The notes under the pieces are model-generated. The model saw only the letters and a program-made list of their open reading frames with translations. It had not been told where the DNA came from and made no database searches. DNA of 64,000 bases from CBDFFW01 sp965246945 (GTDB lineage Bacteria > Pseudomonadota > Alphaproteobacteria > UBA11073), in NCBI GenBank assembly GCA_965246945.1, contig CBDFFW010000001.1, forward strand, positions 682,001 to 746,000, read 5' to 3'. How positions within the stretch are numbered: the first letter of the stretch is position 1; the number at the start of each line of letters is the position of its first letter. Made by a program: the position numbers and the translations under genes. This document shows positions 23,263 to 32,436 of the stretch, piece by piece.

Positions 23263-25959
23263 ATGGCCACCAATAGTTTTAATACCCGCCGCACGCTGAA
23301 TGTGAATGGCAAGGATTACGTGTATTATTCGCTGCCTGCCGCAGAAGGGGAGCTGCCGAATATCGGCCGCTTACCTTATTCGATGAAGGTGCTGCTTGAA
23401 AATCTGCTGCGCTGTGAAGACGGTATTTCAATACGGCCTGAAGATATCAAAGCGATTGCTGGTTGGCTTAAAGACCGCACCAGTGAAGATGAAATTCAAT
23501 ACCGCCCGGCGCGCGTGCTGATGCAGGATTTCACGGGCGTGCCTGCAGTCTGCGATTTGGCGGCGATGCGCGATAGCATTGTGCAGCTGGGCGGCCGCGC
23601 CGAACAAATTAACCCGCTGGTGCCGGTCGATCTGGTCATCGATCACTCGGTCATGGTGGATGAATATGGTAATGCCCGCGCGTTTGAACAAAACGTCGAT
23701 CTCGAATTTGAACGCAATGACGAGCGTTACCGGTTCTTACGCTGGGGCCAACAAGCCTTCAATAATTTCAATGTGGTGCCGCCTGGCACGGGCATTTGCC
23801 ACCAGGTTAATTTAGAATATTTGGCGCAAACCATTTGGACGCGTGAGACGAATGGCGAAACCATCGCTTATCCCGATACGCTCGTCGGCACTGATAGTCA
23901 TACGACCATGGTCAACGGCATGGCCGTGCTCGGATGGGGCGTGGGCGGGATTGAGGCGGAAGCGGCAATGCTCGGCCAGCCGATTTCGATGCTAATTCCC
24001 GAAGTGATTGGCTTTAAACTGACCGGTAAAATGCGCGAAGGCGCAACCGCGACCGATTTAGTATTAATGGTCACCCAAATGCTGCGGCAAAAAGGCGTGG
24101 TGGGTAAATTTGTCGAATTTTACGGCCCAGGCCTGGATGAATTACGCCTGGCCGACCGCGCGACAATTGCCAATATGGCACCCGAATATGGCGCGACCTG
24201 CGGCTTTTTCCCAATCGATGCTGAAACCATTCGCTTCTTGAAATTTTCCGGCCGTGATGAAGCACGCATTGCCATGGTGGAAGCCTATGCCAAGGCGCAA
24301 GGCATGTGGCGCGATATCACCTCGCCCGATCCGGTGTTCACCGATGTGTTGGAACTGAATTTATCCGCGGTGGAACCGTCACTCGCCGGCCCGCGCCGCC
24401 CACAAGACCGCGTGGTGCTTTCCCAAATTGCCAGCAATTTTGAAGCGGAACTGCCGAAATTTGCGGTCACCGAGGAAACCCGTCACCGCAGTGTGATGGT
24501 GGAAGGCACGGCCTACAGCGTCCGCCACGGGGATGTGGTGATTGCAGCGATTACCAGCTGCACCAACACGTCGAACCCGAATGTGATGATGGCAGCAGGT
24601 TTGGTCGCGCAAAAAGCGGTGGCCAAGGGTTTGAAAGTAAAACCATGGGTAAAAACCTCACTCGCACCTGGTTCGCAAGTCGTGACCGATTATTTGGAAG
24701 CGGCAGGTTTGAATGTGCCGCTCGATCAGCTTGGGTTTAATTTGGTCGGTTATGGCTGCACCACCTGTATCGGCAATTCCGGTCCTCTGCCGGATCCGAT
24801 TGCCAAAGCGGTGGAAGCGGGCGATCTCGCTGTGGCTTCTGTATTATCCGGCAACCGGAATTTTGAAGGCCGCGTGCAGCAACAGGTCAAAGCCAACTAC
24901 CTGGCCTCACCGCCATTGGTGGTAGCCTATGCGCTGGCGGGTTCAGTCAGCATCGATTTAACTACGGCACCATTGGGCACCGGCCATGATGGTCAACCGG
25001 TTTATCTCAAAGATATCTGGCCAACCAATGCCGAAATTGCCGCGTGTGTGGAAAAGAATTTAACCCCTGAAATGTTCCGCAAGCGTTACAGCAATGTGTT
25101 TTTGGGGCCGGAGCAGTGGCAGAAACTGCCAATTGCAGAAGGGCAGACCTATGCTTGGGATGCGCGCAGTACCTATGTCAAACAGCCGCCATTTTTTGCG
25201 GATTTGGCCAAGGAACCAGGCGCAATTGCCGATATTCACGGCGCGCGCGCCTTGGCGATTTTTGCCGATAGTATTACGACCGACCATATCTCGCCCGCCG
25301 GTAATATTAAAAAAGACAGCCCAGCCGGTAAATATTTGCAGGAAAACAATGTCTCGCCGATTGATTTCAATTCCTACGGCGCACGGCGCGGCAATCATGA
25401 AGTGATGATGCGCGGCACTTTCGCCAATATCCGCATTAAAAACGAGCAAGTGCCTGGCACGGAGGGCGGCGTGACCAAACACATGCCGGATGGCACGGTG
25501 ATGCCGATTTACGATGCCGCAATGCAATATATTGCCGAGGGCACGCCCCTGGTTATTTTTGCAGGCAAGGAATACGGCACCGGTTCATCGCGCGATTGGG
25601 CGGCCAAAGGCACGCGCCTTCTCGGGGTGAAGGCTGTGATTGCGGAAAGTTTTGAACGCATTCACCGGTCCAATCTGGTCGGTATGGGCATTTTACCCTT
25701 GCAATTCATGGGTGAAACCACCCGCGCGGATTTGAAACTGAATGGCAGCGAAAAATTTGATATTACGGGCCTGGAAGCGGGCATCAAGCCAAAGATGTCT
25801 TTGTTGCTGACCATCACGCGTGCCGATGGCAGCACCCAACAATTTTCCCTGCTCTGCCGGATCGACACGCTGAACGAAGTGATCTATTTCAAAAACGATG
25901 GCATCCTGGCTTATGTTTTGCGGCAATTGGCCAAGCCGAAAATCGCAGCTGAAGCTTAA
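23263..25959 (+). CDS. acnA: Aconitate hydratase AcnA
   Basis: TCA-cycle enzyme interconverting citrate and isocitrate with a 4Fe-4S cluster. 898 residues, the AcnA/IRP type. Cluster ligands are Cys433 (TSCTNTSNP), Cys499 and Cys502 (GYGCTTCIGNSG). Substrate-binding motifs include VGTDSHTTMVNG, IFADSITTDHISPAG, NSYGARRGNHEVMMRGTFAN and GKEYGTGSSRDWAAKG. A good AGGAG ribosome-binding site precedes the ATG. It is probably transcribed alone, with a possible terminator at 25960 and an inverted repeat upstream that may be an operator. Confidence 0.97.
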   Translation: MATNSFNTRRTLNVNGKDYVYYSLPAAEGELPNIGRLPYSMKVLLENLLRCEDGISIRPEDIKAIAGWLKDRTSEDEIQYRPARVLMQDFTGVPAVCDLAAMRDSIVQLGGRAEQINPLVPVDLVIDHSVMVDEYGNARAFEQNVDLEFERNDERYRFLRWGQQAFNNFNVVPPGTGICHQVNLEYLAQTIWTRETNGETIAYPDTLVGTDSHTTMVNGMAVLGWGVGGIEAEAAMLGQPISMLIPEVIGFKLTGKMREGATATDLVLMVTQMLRQKGVVGKFVEFYGPGLDELRLADRATIANMAPEYGATCGFFPIDAETIRFLKFSGRDEARIAMVEAYAKAQGMWRDITSPDPVFTDVLELNLSAVEPSLAGPRRPQDRVVLSQIASNFEAELPKFAVTEETRHRSVMVEGTAYSVRHGDVVIAAITSCTNTSNPNVMMAAGLVAQKAVAKGLKVKPWVKTSLAPGSQVVTDYLEAAGLNVPLDQLGFNLVGYGCTTCIGNSGPLPDPIAKAVEAGDLAVASVLSGNRNFEGRVQQQVKANYLASPPLVVAYALAGSVSIDLTTAPLGTGHDGQPVYLKDIWPTNAEIAACVEKNLTPEMFRKRYSNVFLGPEQWQKLPIAEGQTYAWDARSTYVKQPPFFADLAKEPGAIADIHGARALAIFADSITTDHISPAGNIKKDSPAGKYLQENNVSPIDFNSYGARRGNHEVMMRGTFANIRIKNEQVPGTEGGVTKHMPDGTVMPIYDAAMQYIAEGTPLVIFAGKEYGTGSSRDWAAKGTRLLGVKAVIAESFERIHRSNLVGMGILPLQFMGETTRADLKLNGSEKFDITGLEAGIKPKMSLLLTITRADGSTQQFSLLCRIDTLNEVIYFKNDGILAYVLRQLAKPKIAAEA

Positions 25960-26014
25960 AATAGCTGCTCAAGTTAGTAAACGATTACTTAATTGAATTC
26001 AGCAGCTATTCTTT
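25960..26014 (+). terminator. Possible acnA terminator hairpin
   Basis: AATAGCTGCT at 25960-25969 and its complement AGCAGCTATT at 26000-26009 could form a 10-bp stem with a 30-nt loop, followed by CTTTAAAAG. The loop is long and the T-run is short, so the call is weak. Confidence 0.3.
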
Positions 26015-26097
26015 AAAAGTTGCTGAAATTTATAAAAAAGTTTGTTAGCTGCTTGACTGCTGGTAAAGCCTGCGGCAAGCCTTTTATATAAAGTAGC

Positions 26098-27249
26098 GTG
26101 TTATCCAAATTTATCACTCAACCAACGGATGCCGAAAGGCTGGCCTGGCTCCAACTGTACCGCTCGGAAAATGTGGGGTCGATTACATTTGTGCGGCTGT
26201 TGCAGCAATTTGGCTCGGCCCAGGCGGCTATTGAAGCTTTGCCGGAACTGGCCCGCAAAGGGGGCCGGTTAAAGAAATTAAAGGTCGCCAGCGCGGCCGA
26301 TGCGGAAAAAGAAATGCATGCGCTGATGCGCCTGGGCGGCGGGTTGATCCTGGCAGGAGAGGCCCATTATCCGCCGTTGCTGCGGCAGATTGATGGCGCG
26401 CCGCCGGTTATCAGTGTGCTGGGCAAAGCGCAAATTCTGCATCAACCGCTGGTCGCCATTGTCGGCGCACGCAATGCCTCGCTCAATGGGCTGCGGCTGG
26501 CCGAACGCCTGGCGCGGGATTTGGCATCGCAGGGTTATGGCATTGTTTCCGGCCTGGCGCGTGGGATTGATACCGCCGCGCATAAAGGCAGTTTGCTGAC
26601 CGGCACGGTGGCTGTGGTAGCGGGTGGTATAGATGTGATCTATCCGCAGGAAAACACCCAATTACATGGCCAAATCCAGGAATGCGGCGCCATTATCGCC
26701 GAAAGCCCATTAAAAGCGGCACCCACCGCACGGGATTTTCCGCGCCGCAACCGCGTGATTTCAGGGTTATGCCCGCTTACCCTGGTAATTGAAGCAGCCC
26801 CTAAATCCGGTTCGCTGATTACCGCGCATTATGCGTTGGAGCAGGGCAGGGAAGTGGGCGCTGTGCCTGGTTCACCGCTGGATCCGCGGGCCAATGGCAC
26901 CAATAAATTGATTAAAGATGGTGCGCATTTGATTGAAGACGCGCAGGATGTTTTACGTATTTTGCATGCGCTACCGCGGGGAGAAGCCTTGGAAGAAGCT
27001 GATAATCAAATAGAAATGGCGCAACCGCGGCCAGCGGAAACGCAATTATATGCTTTGCGGAAAGACGTGCTTAGCCTATTAAGCTATACACCCGTGGCGG
27101 TGGATGCCTTAATCCAGCAAATGGGAACAAGTGCGACCGTGGTACAAACCATTTTGCTGGAGGCTGAGCTGGCCGGACTGGTACAGCGCTTGCCAGGTAG
27201 CCGCGTTTGTTTATTGGGCCAAGAGGAAGAATTGCTAGACGCTGTTTAA
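26098..27249 (+). CDS. dprA: DNA-processing protein DprA
   Basis: Binds incoming single-stranded DNA during natural transformation and loads RecA. 383 residues from a GTG start. An N-terminal helix-hairpin-like region is followed by the Rossmann-like core: VAIVGARNASLNGLRLAERL, GIVSGLARGIDTAAHKGSL, VVAGGIDVIYPQEN, FPRRNRVISGL and AAPKSGSLITAHYALEQGRE. A C-terminal winged-helix region ends the protein. The stop shares one base with the topA ATG (TAATG), so the two are co-translated, an order common in alphaproteobacteria. Confidence 0.95.
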   Translation: MLSKFITQPTDAERLAWLQLYRSENVGSITFVRLLQQFGSAQAAIEALPELARKGGRLKKLKVASAADAEKEMHALMRLGGGLILAGEAHYPPLLRQIDGAPPVISVLGKAQILHQPLVAIVGARNASLNGLRLAERLARDLASQGYGIVSGLARGIDTAAHKGSLLTGTVAVVAGGIDVIYPQENTQLHGQIQECGAIIAESPLKAAPTARDFPRRNRVISGLCPLTLVIEAAPKSGSLITAHYALEQGREVGAVPGSPLDPRANGTNKLIKDGAHLIEDAQDVLRILHALPRGEALEEADNQIEMAQPRPAETQLYALRKDVLSLLSYTPVAVDALIQQMGTSATVVQTILLEAELAGLVQRLPGSRVCLLGQEEELLDAV

Positions 27250-29942
27250 TGAGTAAAAATCTTGTCATTGTCGAAAGTCCGGCCAAGGCCAAAACGATCG
27301 AAAAATATCTCGGGCCCGATTATAAGGTGCTGGCCAGTTACGGCCATGTGCGCGATCTGCTGCCCAAAGATGGCGCGGTCGATCCAAATGCCAATTTTGC
27401 GATGCAATGGGTGCTGGGGGATAATGCCGGACGGGCTTTAAGGCCAATCGAGCAAGCAGCCAAAATTGCCAAAACCATTTATCTTGCAACCGATCCGGAC
27501 CGCGAAGGGGAAGCCATTTCTTGGCATATGCAGGAATTGCTCGGCCAAAAAAAGCTGCTGAAAGACCGGGATATTTATCGTGTGACTTTTAACGCGATTA
27601 CCAAGGATACAATTAAGGCTGCTTTTGCGGCACCGCGGCAGGTTAATCAGGAGTTGGTGGATGCGTATTTGGCGCGCCGCGCGCTGGATTATTTGGTTGG
27701 TTTTAATTTATCGCCAATCTTATGGCGAAAAGTGCCAGGCAGCAAATCAGCAGGGCGGGTGCAATCGGTCGCGCTGCGCTTGATTTGTGACCGCGAAATG
27801 GAAATTGAAAAATTTCGCCCGCAAGAATATTGGACGATTGCCGGACAGTTTACGGCTGATGGCCAAAATTTCTGGGCGCGGTTGACGCATCTAGACGGTA
27901 AAAAATTAGAGAAGTTTACACTCGGTGAAAAAGGCGCAGCGGATGCGGCCTTGGCGCAATTAACTGGCCAAAACTATCACGTGCGAGAAGTGGCAAGCAA
28001 AGCGGTTAAACGCAACCCGCCACCGCCCTTTATCACTTCATCGCTGCAAATGGCCGCTGCGCGCGTGCTGGGGATGAGCGCGAGTAATACGATGCGTGTC
28101 GCCCAGCGCTTATACGAAGGCGTTAACATTGGCGGTGAAACCGTTGGTTTGATTACCTATATGCGGACCGATGGCGTAACCTTGTCGCCGGAAGCGATTG
28201 CCAATTGCCGCAGCACCATTAAGAAAATTTTTGGCGAAGAATATGTCGCGCCCTACATCCGGCAATATACCAGCAAGGCCAAAAATGCGCAGGAAGCGCA
28301 TGAAGCGATCCGCCCAACCGATTTGGGCCGCACACCGGAACAAGTCGCCAAATTCGTCGATTCCGATATGGCACGGCTGTATCAATTAATCTGGCAGCGC
28401 ACGCTGGCCGCACAAATGGCGGCGGCTGAATTTGATCAGGTAAGTGCAGATATTATTAATCCGACTGGCAAACATGTTTTCCGTGCAACTGGTAGTACAT
28501 TAAAATTTGATGGCTTTTTAAAGCTGTACCGCGAGGAAGAGGAAGATAAAGCTGCCGCGAGCAAAGGCGAAGTGAACGAAGAAGGAGAAGATAATAAGCG
28601 GTTGCCGATATTGAAAGCCGAGCAAAAATTGGGTGAACCCAAACTGGATGCTGAACAGCATTTCACCCAGCCGCCACCGCGTTATACGGAAGCAACGCTG
28701 GTCAAGAGTTTAGAGGAGCTGGGCATTGGCCGGCCATCCACTTATGCCTCCATTATCCAAACGCTGCAAAGCCGAAATTATGTCCGGCTTGATAAAAAAC
28801 GGTTTTTTCCAGAAGATCGCGGGCGGATTGTTACCACTTTTCTATCCAACTTTTTCAAAAAATATGTGGAATATGATTTCACCGCGCATTTGGAAGAAGA
28901 ATTGGATGATGTTTCGGGCGGGCGGTTAGACTATCACATCCTGCTGCGGAAATTCTGGGATGCTTTTGCGCATAATTTGGATGAAGTAAAGCCGCTGACC
29001 ATTACGCAGGTGATTGATGCGTTGGATGCCGAACTGGAAACCCATTTATTTCCGGTCACGCCCGAAAATCCCGAACCGCGCAAATGCACGAATTGTGCCG
29101 ATGGCCGCTTGGGGATTAAGCTCGGTAAATTTGGGGCATTTGTGGGCTGTTCGAATTATCCGGAGTGCAATTATACCCGCCGTTTAGGGCTAGATGTCGA
29201 AGATATTGGTGAAGATGGCCAGCCGCAGGGTAATCAGCCGCGCGAAATCGGCACGGATCCAGAAACCGGTGCGATGATTAGCCTTAAACTGGGACCGTAT
29301 GGTTTATATGTCGAGCGGGCCGCCACTGATAACCATGAGATCAAACGCGCTACACTGATGAAGGGCACGCCAGCCGCGCAGGTCGATTTAGATAAAGCGT
29401 TATCGTTGTTAGCATTGCCGCGGGATATTGGCGTATTGCCAGAAACCGGCGATAAAATTAAATCGAATAATGGCCGTTTTGGCCCTTATGTACAGGCCGG
29501 TAAGGTATTTGCCAGCATTCCCAAAGGTGAAGATGCGCTGACGATTGGTTTAAACCGTGCGGTTGATTTATTGATGACCAAAATCGCCAATAGCCAGCCA
29601 TTAAAGGTATTAGGCAATCATCCTGAAACGAATGAGCCCATTGAGATTAAAAAAGGCCGTTTTGGTTTGCAACTGGTTAATGGCGAGATCATTGTGTCCC
29701 TAGGCAAACGCGGATTGGATGATATTGAACTGGCCGAAGCGCTAGAGCTGATTGCCAAAGCACCACCGCCGAAAAAGAAAAAGAGTTTCGGCAAAAAGGC
29801 CGCTGCCAAAAAATCAGCCGCAAAGAAACCCGCAATAAAAAAAGCGGCAACTAAAGCACCAGCGAAGAAGGTTGCGACTAAAGCACCCGCTAAAAAAGCC
29901 GCAAGCAAAGCGCCAACGAAGCAAGCCACTGTCAAAAAATAG
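27249..29942 (+). CDS. topA: DNA topoisomerase I TopA
   Basis: Type IA topoisomerase relaxing negative supercoils; 897 residues. The TOPRIM domain shows VESPAKAKTIEKYL and the acidic DPDREGEAISWH. The catalytic tyrosine is Tyr304 in GLITYMRTDGVTLS. RPSTYASIIQTLQSRNYV is the domain III/IV signature. One C-terminal four-cysteine zinc finger (CTNCADG ... GCSNYPECNYTRR, about 615-645) is followed by repeated topoisomerase C-terminal modules (KLGPYGLYVER, NGRFGPYVQAGK, KGRFGLQLVNG). The last about 60 residues are almost only Lys, Ala, Pro and Thr, a DNA-binding tail found in alphaproteobacterial TopA. The start is fixed by MSKNLVIVESPAKAK and overlaps the dprA stop by one base. Confidence 0.96.
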   Translation: MSKNLVIVESPAKAKTIEKYLGPDYKVLASYGHVRDLLPKDGAVDPNANFAMQWVLGDNAGRALRPIEQAAKIAKTIYLATDPDREGEAISWHMQELLGQKKLLKDRDIYRVTFNAITKDTIKAAFAAPRQVNQELVDAYLARRALDYLVGFNLSPILWRKVPGSKSAGRVQSVALRLICDREMEIEKFRPQEYWTIAGQFTADGQNFWARLTHLDGKKLEKFTLGEKGAADAALAQLTGQNYHVREVASKAVKRNPPPPFITSSLQMAAARVLGMSASNTMRVAQRLYEGVNIGGETVGLITYMRTDGVTLSPEAIANCRSTIKKIFGEEYVAPYIRQYTSKAKNAQEAHEAIRPTDLGRTPEQVAKFVDSDMARLYQLIWQRTLAAQMAAAEFDQVSADIINPTGKHVFRATGSTLKFDGFLKLYREEEEDKAAASKGEVNEEGEDNKRLPILKAEQKLGEPKLDAEQHFTQPPPRYTEATLVKSLEELGIGRPSTYASIIQTLQSRNYVRLDKKRFFPEDRGRIVTTFLSNFFKKYVEYDFTAHLEEELDDVSGGRLDYHILLRKFWDAFAHNLDEVKPLTITQVIDALDAELETHLFPVTPENPEPRKCTNCADGRLGIKLGKFGAFVGCSNYPECNYTRRLGLDVEDIGEDGQPQGNQPREIGTDPETGAMISLKLGPYGLYVERAATDNHEIKRATLMKGTPAAQVDLDKALSLLALPRDIGVLPETGDKIKSNNGRFGPYVQAGKVFASIPKGEDALTIGLNRAVDLLMTKIANSQPLKVLGNHPETNEPIEIKKGRFGLQLVNGEIIVSLGKRGLDDIELAEALELIAKAPPPKKKKSFGKKAAAKKSAAKKPAIKKAATKAPAKKVATKAPAKKAASKAPTKQATVKK

Positions 29943-29946
29943 CGGC

Positions 29947-29979
29947 TTGTATATATAATTTGTATATGTTAGTATATAC
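29947..29979 (+). promoter_or_regulatory. vapBC promoter with overlapping operator
   Basis: -35 TTGTAT (29947-29952) and -10 TAGTAT (29970-29975) are separated by 17 nt. A perfect inverted repeat GTATAT-GTTAGT-ATATAC (29962-29979) covers the -10. The -10 ends 7 nt before the vapB ATG, so the message should be leaderless. VapB-type antitoxins usually repress their own promoter through such palindromes; that this one is the VapB site is inference. Confidence 0.6.
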
Positions 29980-29982
29980 ATT

Positions 29983-30252
29983 ATGGTTGGTTTATATATA
30001 CGAAATCCAGAAGTTGAGCGTTTGGCTCGCCAATTAGCGGCTGAGCAGGGGCGGACTATTACTATGACGATTTTAACTGCTTTGCGCCAGGCACAACAAT
30101 CAGCTGCGCCGCATTTAGGTCGACTTGATAATCGGCAAGTTAAACGCGAAAAGCTTGAAGCGCTTATTGTTGAGTATGAAAAACATTCCATTACAGACTT
30201 TCGAACACCAGATGAAATTCTTGGTTATGATGAAAACGGCTTGCCGACCTAA
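29983..30252 (+). CDS. VapB-type antitoxin
   Basis: Antitoxin and probable autorepressor, 89 residues. The N-terminus MVGLYIRNPEVERLARQLA followed by TITMTILTALRQAQ is the ribbon-helix-helix layout of the Rv0623/PSK-like VapB family. The C-terminal FRTPDEILGYDENGLPT is the toxin-neutralising tail, and the EILGYDENGLP ending is typical of the family. There is no ribosome-binding site; the promoter predicts a leaderless transcript. Its stop shares one base with the vapC ATG. The module sits directly behind topA and in front of a convergent fabF, a compact insertion. Confidence 0.85.
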   Translation: MVGLYIRNPEVERLARQLAAEQGRTITMTILTALRQAQQSAAPHLGRLDNRQVKREKLEALIVEYEKHSITDFRTPDEILGYDENGLPT

Positions 30253-30656
30253 TGGTTATCGACTCCTCAGCAATTATCGCCATTTTGATGCGAGAAATTG
30301 AAGTAGAGAAATTCGCTCAGATTCTAAGTGAGGAAAATTCACTCCATATTTCAGTTGCTGCATTGTTAGAAATTTTTATCGTCTTGAAAAATAAACGTAA
30401 ACAGCCCGATGAAAATATTCAAAGCACAATCAATAATTTTCTGAATTTATATGGCATTCAAACCGTTCCTGTAACATATGAACAGATTACATTAGCTCAA
30501 AGCGCTTTCGGTAAATATGGCAAAGGGCAGGGCCATCCGGCGCAATTAAATTTCGGTGATTGTTTTGCTTATGCCTTGGCCAAGGAAATGAACTTACCGT
30601 TGTTGTTTAAAGGTGATGATTTTAAACAGACCGATATTCAATCAGTCTGCGCTTAA
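30252..30656 (+). CDS. VapC-type PIN-domain toxin
   Basis: Probable RNase toxin of a type II toxin-antitoxin pair, 134 residues. PIN-domain acidic residues are in place: Asp4 in MVIDSSAIIAIL, Glu40 in AALLEIFIVL, Asp103 in LNFGDCFAYALA and Asp122/Asp123 in LLFKGDDF. The sequence GKGQGHPAQLNFGDCFAYAL is typical of the VapC group paired with Rv0623-like antitoxins. The RNA target cannot be predicted. It overlaps vapB by one base and the convergent fabF by 4 bp. Confidence 0.88.
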   Translation: MVIDSSAIIAILMREIEVEKFAQILSEENSLHISVAALLEIFIVLKNKRKQPDENIQSTINNFLNLYGIQTVPVTYEQITLAQSAFGKYGKGQGHPAQLNFGDCFAYALAKEMNLPLLFKGDDFKQTDIQSVCA

Positions 30657-31933
30657 CCTTGATATTTTTTGAAGACTAGGCTGGCATTGGTGCCGCCGAA
30701 ACCGAATGAATTGGAGAGCACGATATCAATTTTACGTTTTTTGGCTTTGAGCGGCACCAAATCCACATCGGCGCAAGCGGGGGATGGGTTTTGTAAATTT
30801 AAAGTGGGCGGCGCGATTTGGTCGCGAATAGCGAGTGTGGCAAAAATCGCTTCCACAGCACCGGCAGCACCCAATAAATGGCCGATAGCCGATTTAGTTG
30901 AAGAAACAGAAACCGTTTTAATCGCATTGCCAAATAAGCGTTTAACCGCACCCAATTCAATTTCATCACCGAGCGGGGTCGAGGTGCCATGGGCGTTAAT
31001 ATAATCAATCTGGTCAGGGGTGATGCCGGCGCGTTTTAAAGCTGCCTGCATCGCGCGATAAGCGCCGCTACCTTCCGGTGATGGCGCGGTAATGTGATAT
31101 GCATCACCAGACATGCCGTAACCGATCACTTCGGCGTAAATTTTGGCACCACGTGCTTTGGCATGTTCCAATTCTTCTAAGACCACCACACCGGCACCTT
31201 CACCCATCACGAAACCATCGCGGCCTTCATCATAAGGGCGGGATGCAGTTTCGGGGGCATCATTATAAGAAGTGGAAAGGGCGCGCGCTGCCGCAAAACC
31301 AGCCATGCCTAGGCGGTTAATGGCCGCTTCGGCACCACCGGCAACCATGACATCGGCATCGTCCAACGCAATCATGCGGGCGGCATCACCAATGGCATGC
31401 GCACCGGTGGAACAGGCAGTCACCACCGCGTGATTGGGACCTTGCAGGCCGTGTTTAATGGAAATTTGACCGGAAGCGAGATTAATCAGGCTGGCAGGAA
31501 TAAAGAACGGGGAAACACGGCGCGGGCCTTTTTCGCCAAGCACCAAAGCAGTGTCATTAATTTCGCCTAGGCCGCCAATACCAGAACCAACGGTAACACC
31601 GGCGCGTTGCTTCGCTTCATCGGTATCAAAAATTAAGCCGCTATCGGCAATGGCTTCATCGGCGGCGGCAATCGCAAACAAAATAAAGTCATCAACCTTT
31701 TTTTGTTCTTTGGGTGGCAGGGCGGTATCGGGATCAAAAGTACCAGCGGGGCTGGTGCCATCCGCCAATTTGCGTGGGACTTGACCGGCAATTTGGGCCG
31801 GTAAATCACTGACATCAAAACGATTGATACGGGAAATACCACTTTCGCCCGCAATGAGGCGTGACCACACATGGTCAACGCCCGCGCCTAATGGCGTAAC
31901 AAGTCCTAAACCCGTAATGACAACGCGCCGCAC
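30653..31933 (-). CDS. fabF: Beta-ketoacyl-ACP synthase II FabF
   Basis: Fatty-acid elongation condensing enzyme, 426 residues. RRVVITGLGLVTPLGAGV starts the thiolase fold. The nucleophile is the cysteine of VVTACSTGAHAIGDAARM, and the two histidines are in NAHGTSTPLGDEIE and KSAIGHLLGAAG. NSFGFGGTNASLVF ends the protein. It contains a modest insertion after the first 50 residues (ADGTSPAGTFDPDTALPPKE) that is usual in alphaproteobacterial FabF. It lies 30 nt downstream of acpP on the same strand, the standard acpP-fabF order; mltG or fabG are not adjacent. Confidence 0.96.
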   Translation of the reverse strand: MRRVVITGLGLVTPLGAGVDHVWSRLIAGESGISRINRFDVSDLPAQIAGQVPRKLADGTSPAGTFDPDTALPPKEQKKVDDFILFAIAAADEAIADSGLIFDTDEAKQRAGVTVGSGIGGLGEINDTALVLGEKGPRRVSPFFIPASLINLASGQISIKHGLQGPNHAVVTACSTGAHAIGDAARMIALDDADVMVAGGAEAAINRLGMAGFAAARALSTSYNDAPETASRPYDEGRDGFVMGEGAGVVVLEELEHAKARGAKIYAEVIGYGMSGDAYHITAPSPEGSGAYRAMQAALKRAGITPDQIDYINAHGTSTPLGDEIELGAVKRLFGNAIKTVSVSSTKSAIGHLLGAAGAVEAIFATLAIRDQIAPPTLNLQNPSPACADVDLVPLKAKKRKIDIVLSNSFGFGGTNASLVFKKYQG

Positions 31934-31963
31934 GGTTACCTGCTGTTCAATAAATTAATAAAG

Positions 31964-32206
31964 TTACGCAGCTTGCGCGTTGGTATTGATGAAGCTAATC
32001 GCATCGCCAACGGTTTGAATTTTTTCAGCCGCATCATCTGGGATTTCAACACCGAATTCTTCTTCAAACGCCATCACCAGTTCAACAGTATCCAGGCTAT
32101 CAGCGCCCAAATCATCAACGAAATTGGCACTTTCAGTGACTTTTGCTTCGTCAACACCTAAATGGTCAACGACAATTTTTTTCACGCGGCCAGCAATCTC
32201 AGTCAT
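31964..32206 (-). CDS. acpP: Acyl carrier protein AcpP
   Basis: Small acidic carrier of acyl chains in fatty-acid synthesis, 80 residues. The phosphopantetheine serine is in GADSLDTVELVMAFEEEFG, and the C-terminal IQTVGDAISFINTNAQ is typical. A strong AAAGGAAAG ribosome-binding site precedes the ATG, in keeping with high expression. The leader contains two GC-rich hairpins. fabF follows 30 nt downstream. Confidence 0.97.
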   Translation of the reverse strand: MTEIAGRVKKIVVDHLGVDEAKVTESANFVDDLGADSLDTVELVMAFEEEFGVEIPDDAAEKIQTVGDAISFINTNAQAA

Positions 32207-32225
32207 GAATCTTTCCTTTTTTTAA

Positions 32226-32264
32226 TTGGGCCGAGCCCAAAGGGTTTTAATGGGGCTAAAGCCC
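32226..32264 (-). other. Two small hairpins in the acpP leader
   Basis: TTGGGC-CGA-GCCCAA (32226-32240) is a perfect six-pair hairpin, and GGGCT-AA-AGCCC (32253-32264) is a five-pair one. AAGGG and CCCTT flanking the second could also pair. They lie 20-60 nt upstream of acpP. No T-run follows on the minus strand, so they are not terminators. They may stabilise the message or be remnants of a repeat. Confidence 0.4.
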
Positions 32265-32436
32265 TTAGTAACTGCGCAAGCTAGGCATAACCATTAACCT
32301 TGGCAAGCGATTTATCGATAGATAAGGATGAACCTTAATTCTATCTATGAAAAAATTAATAATTTGCCATTTTTTGTCAATTTAACAGCTTTAAGTAATT
32401 ATTCCCAAGATGATACTATCCTAGGTAGTGAATCAT

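Noticed and set aside
32226..32264. Terminator for the divergent kinase or for acpP
   Set aside because: Neither hairpin is followed by a T-run in either direction and both lie upstream of the starts of both genes.
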